Below the pieces are notes generated by a model that worked only from the letters and a program-made list of their open reading frames with translations, made no database searches and was not told the DNA's origin. From Sphingomonas pseudosanguinis (GTDB taxonomy: Bacteria; Pseudomonadota; Alphaproteobacteria; Sphingomonadales; Sphingomonadaceae), in the NCBI RefSeq assembly GCF_014196255.1, contig NZ_JACIDH010000006.1:104774-168773 (forward strand): a DNA stretch of 64,000 nucleotides, given 5' to 3'. This document shows positions 18,225-27,212 of the stretch, one piece after another; position 1 is the first letter of the stretch; each line of letters starts with the position of its first letter. Both the position numbers and the translations under genes were made by a program.

Positions 18225-19787
18225 ATGAAAAGGGCTACGAAGTTTCTGATCGCGGCGGCGGCCACGCTGGTCGCGACCACGGTATCGGCGCAGACGGCGC
18301 CGGCGACCTCGGGGGAGACGGTCGCGGTGCATGGCGACCGCCCGGGCGCGGTCTATGACCGCCATATCTTCGGCCAGTTCGCCGAGCATCTGGGTACCGG
18401 CATCTATCCGGGCATCTGGGTGGGCAAGGGCAGCAAGATTCCCAACATCAACGGCTATCGCCGCGACGTCATCGACGCGCTGAAGGCGATCCGGGTGCCG
18501 GTGATCCGCTGGCCGGGCGGCTGCTATGCCGATGAATATCACTGGCGCGAGGGCATCGGCCCGCAGGCCAAGCGCCTGACCAAGGTCAACACCAACTGGG
18601 GCGGCGTGACCGAGGACAACAGCTTCGGCACCAACGAGTTCATGAACTATACCGAGCTGGTCGGTGCCGAGGCCTATGTCTCGGGCAATGTCGGCTCGGC
18701 CGCGCCGTCCGAGATGGCCGAGTGGGTCGAATATATGACCTTCCCGTCCAAATCGACCTATGCCGAGGAGCGCCGCAAGAACGGCCGCGACAAGCCGTGG
18801 AAGCTGGCGATGTTCGGTATCGGCAACGAGCTATGGGGTTGCGGCGGCAATATGCGCCCCGAATATGCGGCCGACATCACCCGCCGTTATTCGACCTTCC
18901 TGAAGGTCCCCGCCGGCGAGCGCCTGATGAAGATCGCCAGCGGCGCGAACAGCGACGATTATAACTGGACCGAAGTGATGATGCGCGACGCCGGCGGCGC
19001 GTTCGACGGCATCGGCGTCCATTATTACACCATCCCCGGCGACTGGTCGAACAAGGGGCCGGCGACCGGCTTCGACGAGGAATCCTGGGCGCGCACCCTG
19101 TCCAAGACGCTGAAGATGGAAGAGCTGATCAGCCGTCACGCCGCGATCATGGACAAGTACGACCCGCGCAAGCGTGTCGCGCTGCTCGTCGACGAATGGG
19201 GCACCTGGTATGATGTCGAACCCGGCACCAATCCGGGCTTTCTGTTCCAGCAGAACTCGCTTCGCGACGCGATGGTCGCCACCCTGAACCTCGACATCTT
19301 CGCCCGTCACGCCGACCGCGTGCGCGGTGCCAACATCGCGCAGATGGTCAACGTGCTGCAGGCGATGCTGCTGACCGATGGCGCGCGCATGGTGAAGACA
19401 CCGACCTATTGGGTGTTCGACATGTACAAGGACTATCAGGACGCCACCGTCCTGCCGGTCGATGTCCAGTCGCGCTGGTACAACAAGAACCAGTGGGTGA
19501 TGAAGGCGGTCAGTGCCTCGGCCGTGCGCGACAAGGCGGGCGTGGTCCATGTCGGCCTGACCAATGTCGATCCCAACCAGCCCGCGACCGTCTCGGTCAA
19601 GCTGGACGGCGTGACGGCAGGCCAGGTGTCGGGCCGTATCCTGACCGGCACGACGATGGATGCGCACAACACCTTCGACGCGCCCAACCAGGTCGCGCCG
19701 CAGCCGTTCAACGGCGCGACGCTGTCGGGTGGCATGTTGACGGTGCAGATCCCGGCCAAGTCGGTCGTGATGCTGGACCTGCGCTGA
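18225..19787 (+). CDS. GH51 alpha-L-arabinofuranosidase
   Basis: A 520-residue retaining arabinofuranosidase. The signal peptide (KFLIAAAATLVATTVSAQ, residues 6-23) indicates export. The TIM barrel includes RWPGGCYADEYHWREGIGP, the acid/base Glu202 in FGIGNELWGCG and the nucleophile Glu324 in LLVDEWGTWYD. A C-terminal beta-sandwich ends the protein. The ATG at 18225 follows GAGGAGA. The stop TGA overlaps the ATG of the GH43 gene (ATGA-type overlap), so the two are translationally coupled. It would release arabinofuranose side chains from arabinan or arabinogalactan. Confidence 0.93.
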   Translation: MKRATKFLIAAAATLVATTVSAQTAPATSGETVAVHGDRPGAVYDRHIFGQFAEHLGTGIYPGIWVGKGSKIPNINGYRRDVIDALKAIRVPVIRWPGGCYADEYHWREGIGPQAKRLTKVNTNWGGVTEDNSFGTNEFMNYTELVGAEAYVSGNVGSAAPSEMAEWVEYMTFPSKSTYAEERRKNGRDKPWKLAMFGIGNELWGCGGNMRPEYAADITRRYSTFLKVPAGERLMKIASGANSDDYNWTEVMMRDAGGAFDGIGVHYYTIPGDWSNKGPATGFDEESWARTLSKTLKMEELISRHAAIMDKYDPRKRVALLVDEWGTWYDVEPGTNPGFLFQQNSLRDAMVATLNLDIFARHADRVRGANIAQMVNVLQAMLLTDGARMVKTPTYWVFDMYKDYQDATVLPVDVQSRWYNKNQWVMKAVSASAVRDKAGVVHVGLTNVDPNQPATVSVKLDGVTAGQVSGRILTGTTMDAHNTFDAPNQVAPQPFNGATLSGGMLTVQIPAKSVVMLDLR

Positions 19788-21154
19788 TGAAGACTCGCGC
19801 CGGGGCGCTGCTCGCCGCCGCTGTCCTGCTCGCCCCCGTGGCGATCCTGGAGACGGCGGGGACCGCCGCGCCCCGGCGCGATGTGGCATGGAATAGTCCG
19901 GGGGCGGGCAATCCGCTCCTCCCCGGCTATTTCGCCGACCCCTCCATCGTGCGCGATGGGGGGCGTTGGTACATCTTCGCCACGATCGATCCGTGGGGGG
20001 ATGACCGTCTGGGGCTGTGGACCTCGGACAATGGCCGCGACTGGCGCTTCTCGCAGCCGAACTGGCCGACCAAGCAGGCGGCGACCAGCCCGACCTCGGG
20101 CGATGCCAAGGTCTGGGCGCCCTCGGTCGTGAAGGCGGCGAATGGCCGCTGGTATATGTATGTCTCGGTCGGCAGCGAGGTGTGGGTGGGCTCGGCACCC
20201 TCGCCGGCGGGGCCATGGGCGGACGCCAATGGCGGCAAGCCGCTGATCGCGCGCGACTTTGCGCCGCAATATCACATGATCGACGCCGAGGCGTTCGTCG
20301 ATGATGATGGCCAGGCCTATCTCTATTGGGGTTCGGGGCTGAACTGGACCAACGGGCATTGCTTCGTCGTGAAGCTGAAGCCCGACATGGTGCATTTCGA
20401 CGGCGCGCCCCGCGACGTGACCCCGGCCAACTATTTCGAGGGCCCCTTCATGGTGAAGGAGAAGGGGCGATACCTGCTGACCTATAGCGACGGCAACACG
20501 ACCAAGGACACCTACAAGGTCCGCTACGCGGTCGGTTCGTCACCCATGGGGCCGTTTACCGAGGCGGCGAACAGCCCGATCCTGCAAACCGATGCGGCCC
20601 GGCAGATCATCAGCCCCGGCCATCATGCGATCTTCGCCGACAAGGGCCGGTCCTATATCCTCTATCACCGCCAGGCCCTGCCCTTCGTGATGGGGAGCGA
20701 GAGGGTGCTGCGACAGGTGGCGATCGATCCCCTGACCGTGCGCGCCGATGGCATGCTGGAGACGGTGCGGCCGAGCCACGACCCGGTAATCCCCGCCTTT
20801 GCCGCGAAGCGTGACCGGGGGCTGCGCTGGACGGGCAAGGGAGCCGACGCGCTGGCGGCGGACGACAATTACGCGACCGCGTGGCGGCCGGAGGCGGGGA
20901 AGCCGCCGGTCCTGACCGCCGATCTGGGCGGGGTACGCGACGTGCGGGAGAGCCAGGTCCGCCCGGCTTTCGTGATCGAGCCGCAGGATGTGCGGGTCGA
21001 GGCCTCGCTGGACGGCAAGCGCTGGCGTGAGGTCGCGGCGGAAAAGGGGACGAGCGGTTCGCCGATCACCCTGCGCCATCCGGGCAGGGCGCGATTCCTG
21101 CGCATGACGGTGCGGGCGAAGGAGCCCGCGATTTTGGAGTGGTCGATCTTCTGA
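19787..21154 (+). CDS. GH43-family glycosidase with C-terminal discoidin-like domain
   Basis: A 455-residue five-bladed propeller glycosidase. After an exported N-terminus (KTRAGALLAAAVLLAPVAIL) the inverting triad is visible: base Asp51 in YFADPSIVRDG, pKa modulator Asp166 in MIDAEAFVDDDG, and acid Glu218 in YFEGPFMVKEKG. A roughly 130-residue C-terminal beta-sandwich (from about 330, RWTGKGADALAADDNYATAW) looks like an F5/8 type C carbohydrate-binding module. Its start overlaps the GH51 stop by one base. Substrate may be arabinofuranosides or beta-1,3-galactan; the locus favours arabinogalactan. Confidence 0.88.
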   Translation: MKTRAGALLAAAVLLAPVAILETAGTAAPRRDVAWNSPGAGNPLLPGYFADPSIVRDGGRWYIFATIDPWGDDRLGLWTSDNGRDWRFSQPNWPTKQAATSPTSGDAKVWAPSVVKAANGRWYMYVSVGSEVWVGSAPSPAGPWADANGGKPLIARDFAPQYHMIDAEAFVDDDGQAYLYWGSGLNWTNGHCFVVKLKPDMVHFDGAPRDVTPANYFEGPFMVKEKGRYLLTYSDGNTTKDTYKVRYAVGSSPMGPFTEAANSPILQTDAARQIISPGHHAIFADKGRSYILYHRQALPFVMGSERVLRQVAIDPLTVRADGMLETVRPSHDPVIPAFAAKRDRGLRWTGKGADALAADDNYATAWRPEAGKPPVLTADLGGVRDVRESQVRPAFVIEPQDVRVEASLDGKRWREVAAEKGTSGSPITLRHPGRARFLRMTVRAKEPAILEWSIF

Positions 21155-21162
21155 TCTTAAGC

Positions 21163-21384
21163 CCCTCCCGCAGGCGGGAGGGGTTTGGGGAGGGCAAAGC
21201 CGCAAGCGCTGATCTCGGTGAGACTCCTTTCCCTCCGCCATCCCCTCCCGTTTACGGGAGGGGCGTGTTTGGGGCGATCGGTTCGCGCTACCACCTCCGT
21301 TCAGCCCGAGCCCTTCGACTGGCTGGCAAGCCAGCCGCTCAGGATAAACTTCGGCGCTACGCGCCGAAGTCGAAGGCCAAGGGA
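21163..21384. repeat. Composite repeat: family C unit and family A unit
   Basis: Positions 21163-21265 have palindromic GGGAG-rich ends around the motif TCTCGGTGAGACTCC, which is also found twice at 4258-4377. Positions 21292-21384 hold an expanded family A pair, with extra internal hairpins (CTGGCTggcAAGCCAG; GGCGCTACGCGCC). The block lies between the convergent GH43 and glucose dehydrogenase genes. Confidence 0.65.
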
Positions 21385-21385
21385 A

Positions 21386-23746
21386 TTACGCCCCCTTCGG
21401 CAATGCAAACGCCATGGTATAATCCCCGTACCGCGTCCCCAGCGCGCCATGCCCGCCGGCGGTGATCACGACATATTGTCGCCCGTCCCGCCCGCGATAG
21501 GTCATCGGCGTCGCCTGCGCCCCCGCGGGCAGTCGCGCGCGCCACAGCACCTTGCCGCTCTTCAGGTCATAGGCGCGCAAATACTGGTCGGTCGTAGCCC
21601 CGATGAACACCAGCCCCGAGGCGGTGATGATCGATCCGCCCAGATTGGGCACGCCCGTCTTAATCGGCACGCCCAGATGGCTGCCGAACAGACCCGTGTC
21701 ACGCGCCGTGCCCAGGATCTTCTTCCACACCACCTTCTTGGTGTTGAGATCGACGGCGGTCAGATGGCCCCAGGGCGGCGCGTTGCAGGGCGCGCCGAAC
21801 GGCCCGATCCAGGCGGCGACCACCGCGACATAGGGGGTGTTATACTGGGTCTGAAGGCTGGGCTCGCGCGCATTCTCGCCGCCCTTCTTCTTCTCCATAT
21901 ATTTCTTCACGCGCGGATCGTCGCGGCGCATGAGCCAGATCTTGAACGGCATCTCCATCGTGTTGACGGTGAAAATCTGCCGCACCGGATCGACCGCCGC
22001 CCCGCCCCAATCGGTGACGCCGTCAAAGGCCGGGTGGCCGATGATCGGCTTCAGGCCGGTGGGTTGATAGATGCCCGTCCCCTGCGCGCGGCGGATGTCG
22101 ATTCGGCAGAAGAGCTGGTCGATCGGCGTCGCGCCCCAAGTCGATTTCTCGGTCGGCGCGGGCGGGGTGAAGGAGGGCAGACCGACCGACCAGGGCTGGG
22201 TCGGGGAGACCTGGACGCCCGGCGTCGCACCGTCCTGGCGCGCGGACTTCTCGACGATGGGCGTGATCGGCGCGCCGGTCAGGCGGTTCAGGAAATAGAC
22301 CTGGCCCATCTTGGTCGTCTGAATCAGCGCGGGGATCGTCTGTCCGTTCGGCGCACGATAATCGAACAGCGACGGGCCGATCGGAATATCCATGTCCCAC
22401 ATGTCGCGGTGGACCAGCTGGCGGACCCAGCGCAGCTTGCCCGTCGCGATCTCCAGCGCGACGATCGACGAGCCGAACCGGTCGTCGAACGGCCGGCGCC
22501 AGCCGATCCAGTAATCGGGCGAGGCATTGCCGGTGCCCAGATAGACCAGGCCATTGGCCGGATCGGCGGTCATCGCGCCCCAGACATTGGGTGTGCCGCG
22601 GGTATAGACCTGCCCCTCGGGCAAAGGCGGGATGGCATCGGGTGAGCGACCCACGTCCCAGGCCCAGACGCCCGCGCCCGTGACGGGATCATAGGCGCGC
22701 ACCACGCCGCTGGGGATGTTGCGGTTGACGTTGTCGACGATCCGCTCGCCGACGATCAGCCGGCCATTGGCGACGACCGGGGGCGAGGTGCTGATTTGGT
22801 CCGCCGGACCCGACACGCCCATATTCTGGCGCAGGTCGATCGCGCCATTGGTGCCGAAGCCGGGGCAGGGCTTGCCCGTATCGGCGTCCAGCGCCATCAT
22901 CCGCGCGTCGAAGGTCGGCGCGAAGATGCGGCGCGGGCAGGGCGTCCCCGCCGGCGCCTGATAAAAGGCGACGCCGCGACAGACGAGATAGCTGTTGCCC
23001 TGGCGGCTGACCTGGTCCTTCCAGCTCCACTTGGTCCGCCCCGTCGTCGCGTCGATCGCCTGCACGATCGAATGCGGGGTGCAGGTATAGAGCGTGTCGC
23101 CGATCTGGATCGGTGTCGCCTCGGAATGATATTCGCGCTTGTGCTCGACCGCTTCGGCGCGGTCGGGCAGATCGCCGGTTCGCTGGGTCCAGGCGAGTTC
23201 GAGTTTCTTCACATTATCGGGCGTGATCTGCGACAGCGCGGAATAGCGCTGGCCCGACAGGGTGCCGCCATAATCGGTCCAGTCCCCCACCGGCGCCTGC
23301 GCCGCGATCGGCAGCGACGGGTCCTGCGCCTCGGCGGGGCGCGTGCGGATCATCGGCATGGCGAAGAGCAGCGCGATGATCCCCAACGCGGCGGGCACCG
23401 CGCGCGACCGCGTCTTCGGCGCATGGAACGCGTGGCCGATCCAGGGCAGCGCGACGAGAATCAGCAGGACGGTGGGCGCGACGACGCGCGGGACAAGTTG
23501 CAGCGGGTCCAACCCGACTTCCCACACCGCCCAGACCAGCGTCGCGAGCCAGATCGCGACGTAAAGCCAGCGCCCGCGCGGATCGCCGCGTCCGATCAGC
23601 GCGCCCGACAGGATCATCGCCAGCCCGGTCAGGACATAATAAGGCGATCCCCCCAGCAGCGCGAGATAGCCGCCCGCCACCGCGAAGAAGCCGCCGAGCA
23701 GCGCCAAGATCCAGCCCAATATCTTCGCAAAGGCGCGCCCGACCAT
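21386..23746 (-). CDS. gcd: Membrane-bound PQQ-dependent glucose dehydrogenase
   Basis: A 786-residue quinoprotein. Five transmembrane helices fill residues 1-135 (KILGWILALLGGFFAVAGGYLALLGG onward), followed by a periplasmic eight-bladed PQQ propeller (about 160-786) with W-motifs such as DYGGTLSGQRYSALSQI and GRTKWSWKDQ. It oxidises aldoses such as glucose at C1 and feeds electrons to ubiquinone; related enzymes also accept galactose and arabinose. The ATG at 23746 begins the first helix, and an earlier ATG would add a polar leader. PQQ synthesis genes are not in the window. Placement next to the arabinogalactan genes could allow periplasmic oxidation of released sugars (inference). Confidence 0.93.
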   Translation of the reverse strand: MVGRAFAKILGWILALLGGFFAVAGGYLALLGGSPYYVLTGLAMILSGALIGRGDPRGRWLYVAIWLATLVWAVWEVGLDPLQLVPRVVAPTVLLILVALPWIGHAFHAPKTRSRAVPAALGIIALLFAMPMIRTRPAEAQDPSLPIAAQAPVGDWTDYGGTLSGQRYSALSQITPDNVKKLELAWTQRTGDLPDRAEAVEHKREYHSEATPIQIGDTLYTCTPHSIVQAIDATTGRTKWSWKDQVSRQGNSYLVCRGVAFYQAPAGTPCPRRIFAPTFDARMMALDADTGKPCPGFGTNGAIDLRQNMGVSGPADQISTSPPVVANGRLIVGERIVDNVNRNIPSGVVRAYDPVTGAGVWAWDVGRSPDAIPPLPEGQVYTRGTPNVWGAMTADPANGLVYLGTGNASPDYWIGWRRPFDDRFGSSIVALEIATGKLRWVRQLVHRDMWDMDIPIGPSLFDYRAPNGQTIPALIQTTKMGQVYFLNRLTGAPITPIVEKSARQDGATPGVQVSPTQPWSVGLPSFTPPAPTEKSTWGATPIDQLFCRIDIRRAQGTGIYQPTGLKPIIGHPAFDGVTDWGGAAVDPVRQIFTVNTMEMPFKIWLMRRDDPRVKKYMEKKKGGENAREPSLQTQYNTPYVAVVAAWIGPFGAPCNAPPWGHLTAVDLNTKKVVWKKILGTARDTGLFGSHLGVPIKTGVPNLGGSIITASGLVFIGATTDQYLRAYDLKSGKVLWRARLPAGAQATPMTYRGRDGRQYVVITAGGHGALGTRYGDYTMAFALPKGA

Positions 23747-23880
23747 CGCCGTCCCCGATTTGTGACAAAAGATTGCTGTCGGATGAACGCATCCCATGCG
23801 GCTTTTGGTCCCATGGCTTGATGCGCCCTGATGAATTTGAAAGGGATGCGCCTTCGATTGCTCGATGCGGAAGGATTCGC

Positions 23881-24828
23881 ATGGCCGATTCGCTGTCCTG
23901 GCCCGCCGATCTGCCGCTGGCCCCCTGGCTATCCGCCTGGGTCGCGCCCGATGGCTGGACGCATCGCCGCTATGATCGCCCGCGCGTGGCGGGGACCGTG
24001 CGGCGCGGGCGGCTGCTGTTCCAGACCGGGCGCGCCGACATGATCGAGAAATATGGCGATGCGATCGACCATTTCCGGGACCGGGGCTGGGATGTCAGCG
24101 CGTTCGATTGGCGCGGGCAGGGTGGTTCGGGGCGGCTGGCGCAGGGCGATACCGGCCATATCGACCGGTTCGACCGGCTGGTCGACGATCTCACCGCCTT
24201 CCACGCCGATTGGACCGCCGAGGAGGAAGGCCCGCATGTCGTGCTCGGCCACTCGATGGGCGGGTTCGTGACGCTGGCCGCGCTGGCGGCCGGCGGAATC
24301 GCGCCGGACGCCGCGATCCTGGTCGCGCCGATGCTCGCGCTGCGCTCGCCGATCGGACAATGGGCGGGCAGCCGGTTCGCGCGGTGGCAGATGCGGCGCG
24401 GCGATCCGCTACGCCCCACCTGGCAAAGGCTGGAAACTCCCGAGGCCGCGAGCGCGCGGCAGAAGCGGCTGACCCATGATCTGGCGCGCTTCGCCGATCA
24501 GCAGGCGTTTCGGCGGCAATGGCCCGATCTGTGTCTGGGCTCGCCCAGCTGGCACTGGGTGGCGGAGGCGTTTCGCGCGACGGCGGTGCTGCGCGACGAT
24601 CCGGGGCTGGCGCGGATCGCGCCTCCGGTGCTGATGCTGGTGGCGCAGGCCGATCGCCTGGTCGATGCACGCGCGGCCGGCCGGGTCGCGGCGCGGATGC
24701 CGCGCGCCGAGATGGTCGCCTTCGGCCAAGGTTGCGCGCATGAAATCCTGCGTGAGGCCGATCCGGTCCGCGCCAATGCCTTCGCAGCGATCGACGCGTT
24801 CCTGACGCGGCATGTATCGCCGGTCTAG
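23881..24828 (+). CDS. Alpha/beta hydrolase, lysophospholipase/monoacylglycerol lipase type
   Basis: A 315-residue serine hydrolase of the PldB/monoacylglycerol lipase group. The oxyanion segment is FDWRGQGGSGRL, the nucleophile elbow HVVLGHSMGGFVTLA, and the acid and base residues lie in VAQADRLVDARAAG and GCAHEILRE. There is no signal peptide, so it is probably cytoplasmic. The ATG at 23881 has a strong GGAAGGA site. The stop overlaps the stop of the convergent GIN-domain gene. Substrate is likely a lysophospholipid or monoacylglycerol, not proven. Confidence 0.82.
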   Translation: MADSLSWPADLPLAPWLSAWVAPDGWTHRRYDRPRVAGTVRRGRLLFQTGRADMIEKYGDAIDHFRDRGWDVSAFDWRGQGGSGRLAQGDTGHIDRFDRLVDDLTAFHADWTAEEEGPHVVLGHSMGGFVTLAALAAGGIAPDAAILVAPMLALRSPIGQWAGSRFARWQMRRGDPLRPTWQRLETPEAASARQKRLTHDLARFADQQAFRRQWPDLCLGSPSWHWVAEAFRATAVLRDDPGLARIAPPVLMLVAQADRLVDARAAGRVAARMPRAEMVAFGQGCAHEILREADPVRANAFAAIDAFLTRHVSPV

Positions 24829-25523
24829 CGGGTGCCGCAGCGGATTGGCCCGCTCCCTTGGCGGAGGATGCGGCATTTGGGTGACCCTTCGACCGTGATC
24901 CGGCCCAGCCCGCTATGGGTGATGGTCGCCATATAGCGCGCCCGCACGCTGGCATCGCCGGGACCGTCGAGCATGACCGTGACCTCGCCCGCGTCCAGCC
25001 CCGAGGCCGTCGTCACACCCTGACCGCTGGCGGCGAATCGCGCCTTGCCGACCCGCCCGCCGGCGATGCCCAGTTTGCCCGGGCCGAGCAGCGTCGTGAC
25101 CAGCTGCTCGCCATCGGCCCGGTCGACCTGGACCTCGCCCGGCCCGGTGATCGTCACGTTGATCATGTCCCCCCGCAGTGCCTGTGCGGTCACCAGCGCG
25201 CCGCCGATCACGGTGATGCCGGAGAGCGGCGGGGCGGCGATGGTCAGTTCCACCGGTCCGTTGCCGGCGCGGTGCGGCGTACCGTCGCGCAGCGTGCGGA
25301 TGACCAGCGTGCGCCCGACGATCGCCGCCTCGGTCTGGCGCAGCGCCGCCGGGTCACCGTGCATCATCCCGCGCGGCGAGGCGGCGGTGATCAGATGCAC
25401 AACGAACGCCCCTTCGACCCGGACCGAGTCGAAGCTGCTCAGATCGATCCGTCGCTCGGCCGCATCGGCGCCGCCGCTCGGGGCGATACAGAGGCAGGCG
25501 GCAAGGAGGATGCGCGCGTTCAC
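24825..25523 (-). CDS. Head-GIN-domain (DUF2807) exported protein, copy 3
   Basis: A 232-residue exported protein with a signal peptide (ILLAACLCIAPSGGADA). The rest is a right-handed beta-helix of the DUF2807 head-GIN-domain type: SSFDSVRVEGAFVVHL at the start, repeating strands with G-x-G turns, and a Cys-rich end (SPKCRILRQGSGPIRCG). It is the most divergent of three paralogues in a row and starts eight bases after the second. Function of the family is unknown; adhesin-like or surface roles have been suggested for relatives. Confidence 0.8.
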   Translation of the reverse strand: MNARILLAACLCIAPSGGADAAERRIDLSSFDSVRVEGAFVVHLITAASPRGMMHGDPAALRQTEAAIVGRTLVIRTLRDGTPHRAGNGPVELTIAAPPLSGITVIGGALVTAQALRGDMINVTITGPGEVQVDRADGEQLVTTLLGPGKLGIAGGRVGKARFAASGQGVTTASGLDAGEVTVMLDGPGDASVRARYMATITHSGLGRITVEGSPKCRILRQGSGPIRCGTR

Positions 25524-25531
25524 ACCTTCAC

Positions 25532-26284
25532 TCAGTCGGTGCGTTCGGACCGGCCGCAGCGAACATGACCCGACCCCATCTTCTGGATGGTGCAGATCGA
25601 CTCGGGGCCGAGATCGGCACTCCCCGATCCCATGAGCTTGACCTGCGCCGGCCCCTGTACCTGCGCCGTGACGCCGCCCGATCCGGCGATTTCGACCTGC
25701 GCGCGGCCGGCGCGCAAGCCCCGGCCGGCGATGCTGCCCGATCCCGCCATCCGCAGGATCGCCGTATCGGCCGATCCGACCGGCCGGATGGTGCCCGACC
25801 CGGCGATGTCGATCTTGGCCTCGTCGACGCGCATCGCGCCGATGGCCAACTGACCCGATCCCGTCATGCCGGCCTGGAAGCGCGGCCCCTCCACCCGGTC
25901 GACTGTCACGTCGCCCGATCCGGCAAGGTTGACCTGGGTCAGCCGGGGGAGCGTCACGACGATGCGGACCCCGCGATCCCTTGTCGACGACGCGCGCGCC
26001 TGCCGATCACCGCGCCGGGTGATGCGCAACGTCTCGCCCCGGCGATCAATGAGGATATCGTCGAGTTGCGTCGTGGCGCCTTGCGCACGCACCGAAAAAT
26101 CATTGCCGACGCGGATATCGACGGAATCGCTGGTCTTGACCGTGACGGCGGTGAAGTCACGCAACGGATAGTCGCGCTCGCCCTGTGCCTGCTGCGGTGC
26201 CTCGCCAGCGTCGGCAAGGGCGGTGACGGGCAGGGTGAGCATTGCGGCGGCGAGCAGCCAGGACATCGATACGGATTTGCGCAT
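25532..26284 (-). CDS. Head-GIN-domain (DUF2807) exported protein, copy 2
   Basis: A 250-residue exported protein: signal peptide (SVSMSWLLAAAMLTLPVTALA), RDFTAVTVKTSDSVDIRVG opening, then beta-helix rungs repeating a GSG turn (AGSGDVTVDRVEGPRF, TGSGQLAIGAMRV, AGSGTIRPVG, MAGSGSIAG, AGSGGVTAQV, MGSGSADLGP) about every 16-25 residues. The two cysteines at the end (ICTI, VRCG) may form a disulfide. Two ATGs (26287 and 26284) follow GGGGGA; the choice is uncertain. It is separated from copy 1 by a terminator-like hairpin and runs directly into copy 3. Confidence 0.82.
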   Translation of the reverse strand: MRKSVSMSWLLAAAMLTLPVTALADAGEAPQQAQGERDYPLRDFTAVTVKTSDSVDIRVGNDFSVRAQGATTQLDDILIDRRGETLRITRRGDRQARASSTRDRGVRIVVTLPRLTQVNLAGSGDVTVDRVEGPRFQAGMTGSGQLAIGAMRVDEAKIDIAGSGTIRPVGSADTAILRMAGSGSIAGRGLRAGRAQVEIAGSGGVTAQVQGPAQVKLMGSGSADLGPESICTIQKMGSGHVRCGRSERTD

Positions 26285-26311
26285 CATCCATTCCCCCAAG
26301 ATGAAATAAAG

Positions 26312-26334
26312 CGGCGGCCCCATCCCGGCCGCCG
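26312..26334 (-). terminator. Terminator after GIN-domain copy 1
   Basis: An 8-bp perfect stem (26312-26319/26327-26334) is followed on the minus strand by a T-rich stretch (26311-26300). It separates the first GIN gene from the second. Confidence 0.6.
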
Positions 26335-26341
26335 TCACCCC

Positions 26342-27094
26342 TTATCGGCTATAGCGGCCGCAGCGCGCGCTGCCCGATCCGGTCTTGCCAACCGTGCAGA
26401 CCGCATTGGGACCCAGATCGGCGTTGCCCGATCCGGTCAGCCCGACCTTGGCGGGGCCGTCGACCTGCAGCGTCACATTGCCCGACCCGGTGATCCCGAC
26501 CTGCGCCTGGCGCACACGAAGGCTGGCGCCCTGGACATTGCCCGAGCCGGCGACGCCCACCTTCAGGGTGTTCACCGATCCGCTCGCCGTCATCGATCCC
26601 GATCCTGCGACGCCCAGATCGGCGGTATTCACCCGCATCGCGGCGATCGCCAGATCGCCCGATCCGGCGACACCGGCGCGGAATAGCGGGCCGTCCACCC
26701 GGTCGACCGTCATCCGCCCCGATCCGCTGACCCCCGCGCCCGTCAGGCGGGGCAGCGTCACCAGGATGCGGACATTCCGGCGGCCACCCCAATGCACGCC
26801 TTTCTTCACGCCGATCAGCAGCTTGTCGCCGTCGCGCGCGATGCGCAGCTGGTCGAGCGCCCCGGCATCACCTTCCGCACGCACCGAAAAGTCCCGGCCG
26901 GTGCGGATGTCGACCGGGTCGCTGCCGCTGGCGTCCACCGCCGTGAAACCGCGCACGGCATAGCTGCGCTGGCCGCCCGAGCCTTGCGCGGCGATCTCCT
27001 GGCCGCGCGCCTCGCTTTCGAAGGAACAGGCGGCGGTGGGGATTGCCAGCGCCGTGATGGCGAGCAGCGAGGGAAGAATGACCGACGTCTTCAT
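26342..27094 (-). CDS. Head-GIN-domain (DUF2807) lipoprotein, copy 1
   Basis: A 250-residue protein, the same length as copy 2 and alignable along its whole length. The N-terminus is a lipoprotein signal (SLLAITALAIPTAAC, lipobox cysteine near residue 22), so this copy is likely membrane-anchored. GFTAVDASGSDPVDIRTG opens the beta-helix, whose rungs carry SGSGRMTVDRVDGPLF, AGSGDLAIAAMRV, AGSGSMTASG, AGSGNVQG, TGSGNVTLQV and TGSGNADLGP. The end has the cysteine pair (VCTV, ARCG). The ATG at 27094 lies next to a palindromic promoter region. Confidence 0.82.
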   Translation of the reverse strand: MKTSVILPSLLAITALAIPTAACSFESEARGQEIAAQGSGGQRSYAVRGFTAVDASGSDPVDIRTGRDFSVRAEGDAGALDQLRIARDGDKLLIGVKKGVHWGGRRNVRILVTLPRLTGAGVSGSGRMTVDRVDGPLFRAGVAGSGDLAIAAMRVNTADLGVAGSGSMTASGSVNTLKVGVAGSGNVQGASLRVRQAQVGITGSGNVTLQVDGPAKVGLTGSGNADLGPNAVCTVGKTGSGSARCGRYSR

Positions 27095-27104
27095 GCAACA
27101 GCCT

Positions 27105-27134
27105 CCCGTGTATTGCGTGTATAATACGCACGGG
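27105..27134. promoter_or_regulatory. Operator-like dyad upstream of the GIN-domain genes
   Basis: CCCGTG (27105-27110) and CACGGG (27129-27134) bracket TGCGT-N7-ACGCA and a TATTAT-like -10 on the minus strand. The nested symmetry just upstream of the gene suggests a repressor site, perhaps for a GntR- or PadR-type regulator. No regulator gene is adjacent. Confidence 0.35.
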
Positions 27135-27155
27135 AAAGCGGCCAGCGCAAATGAA

Positions 27156-27184
27156 AAGGGGCGGCCCCATCGGCGCCGCCCCTT
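27156..27184 (-). terminator. Intrinsic terminator of carD
   Basis: A perfect 10-bp stem (27156-27165/27175-27184, GCCGCCCCTT arm) is followed on the minus strand by TTTCATTT, 28 bases after the carD stop. Confidence 0.75.
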
Positions 27185-27212
27185 GTTCGTATCGGAGAAG
27201 ATCAACCGCGTG

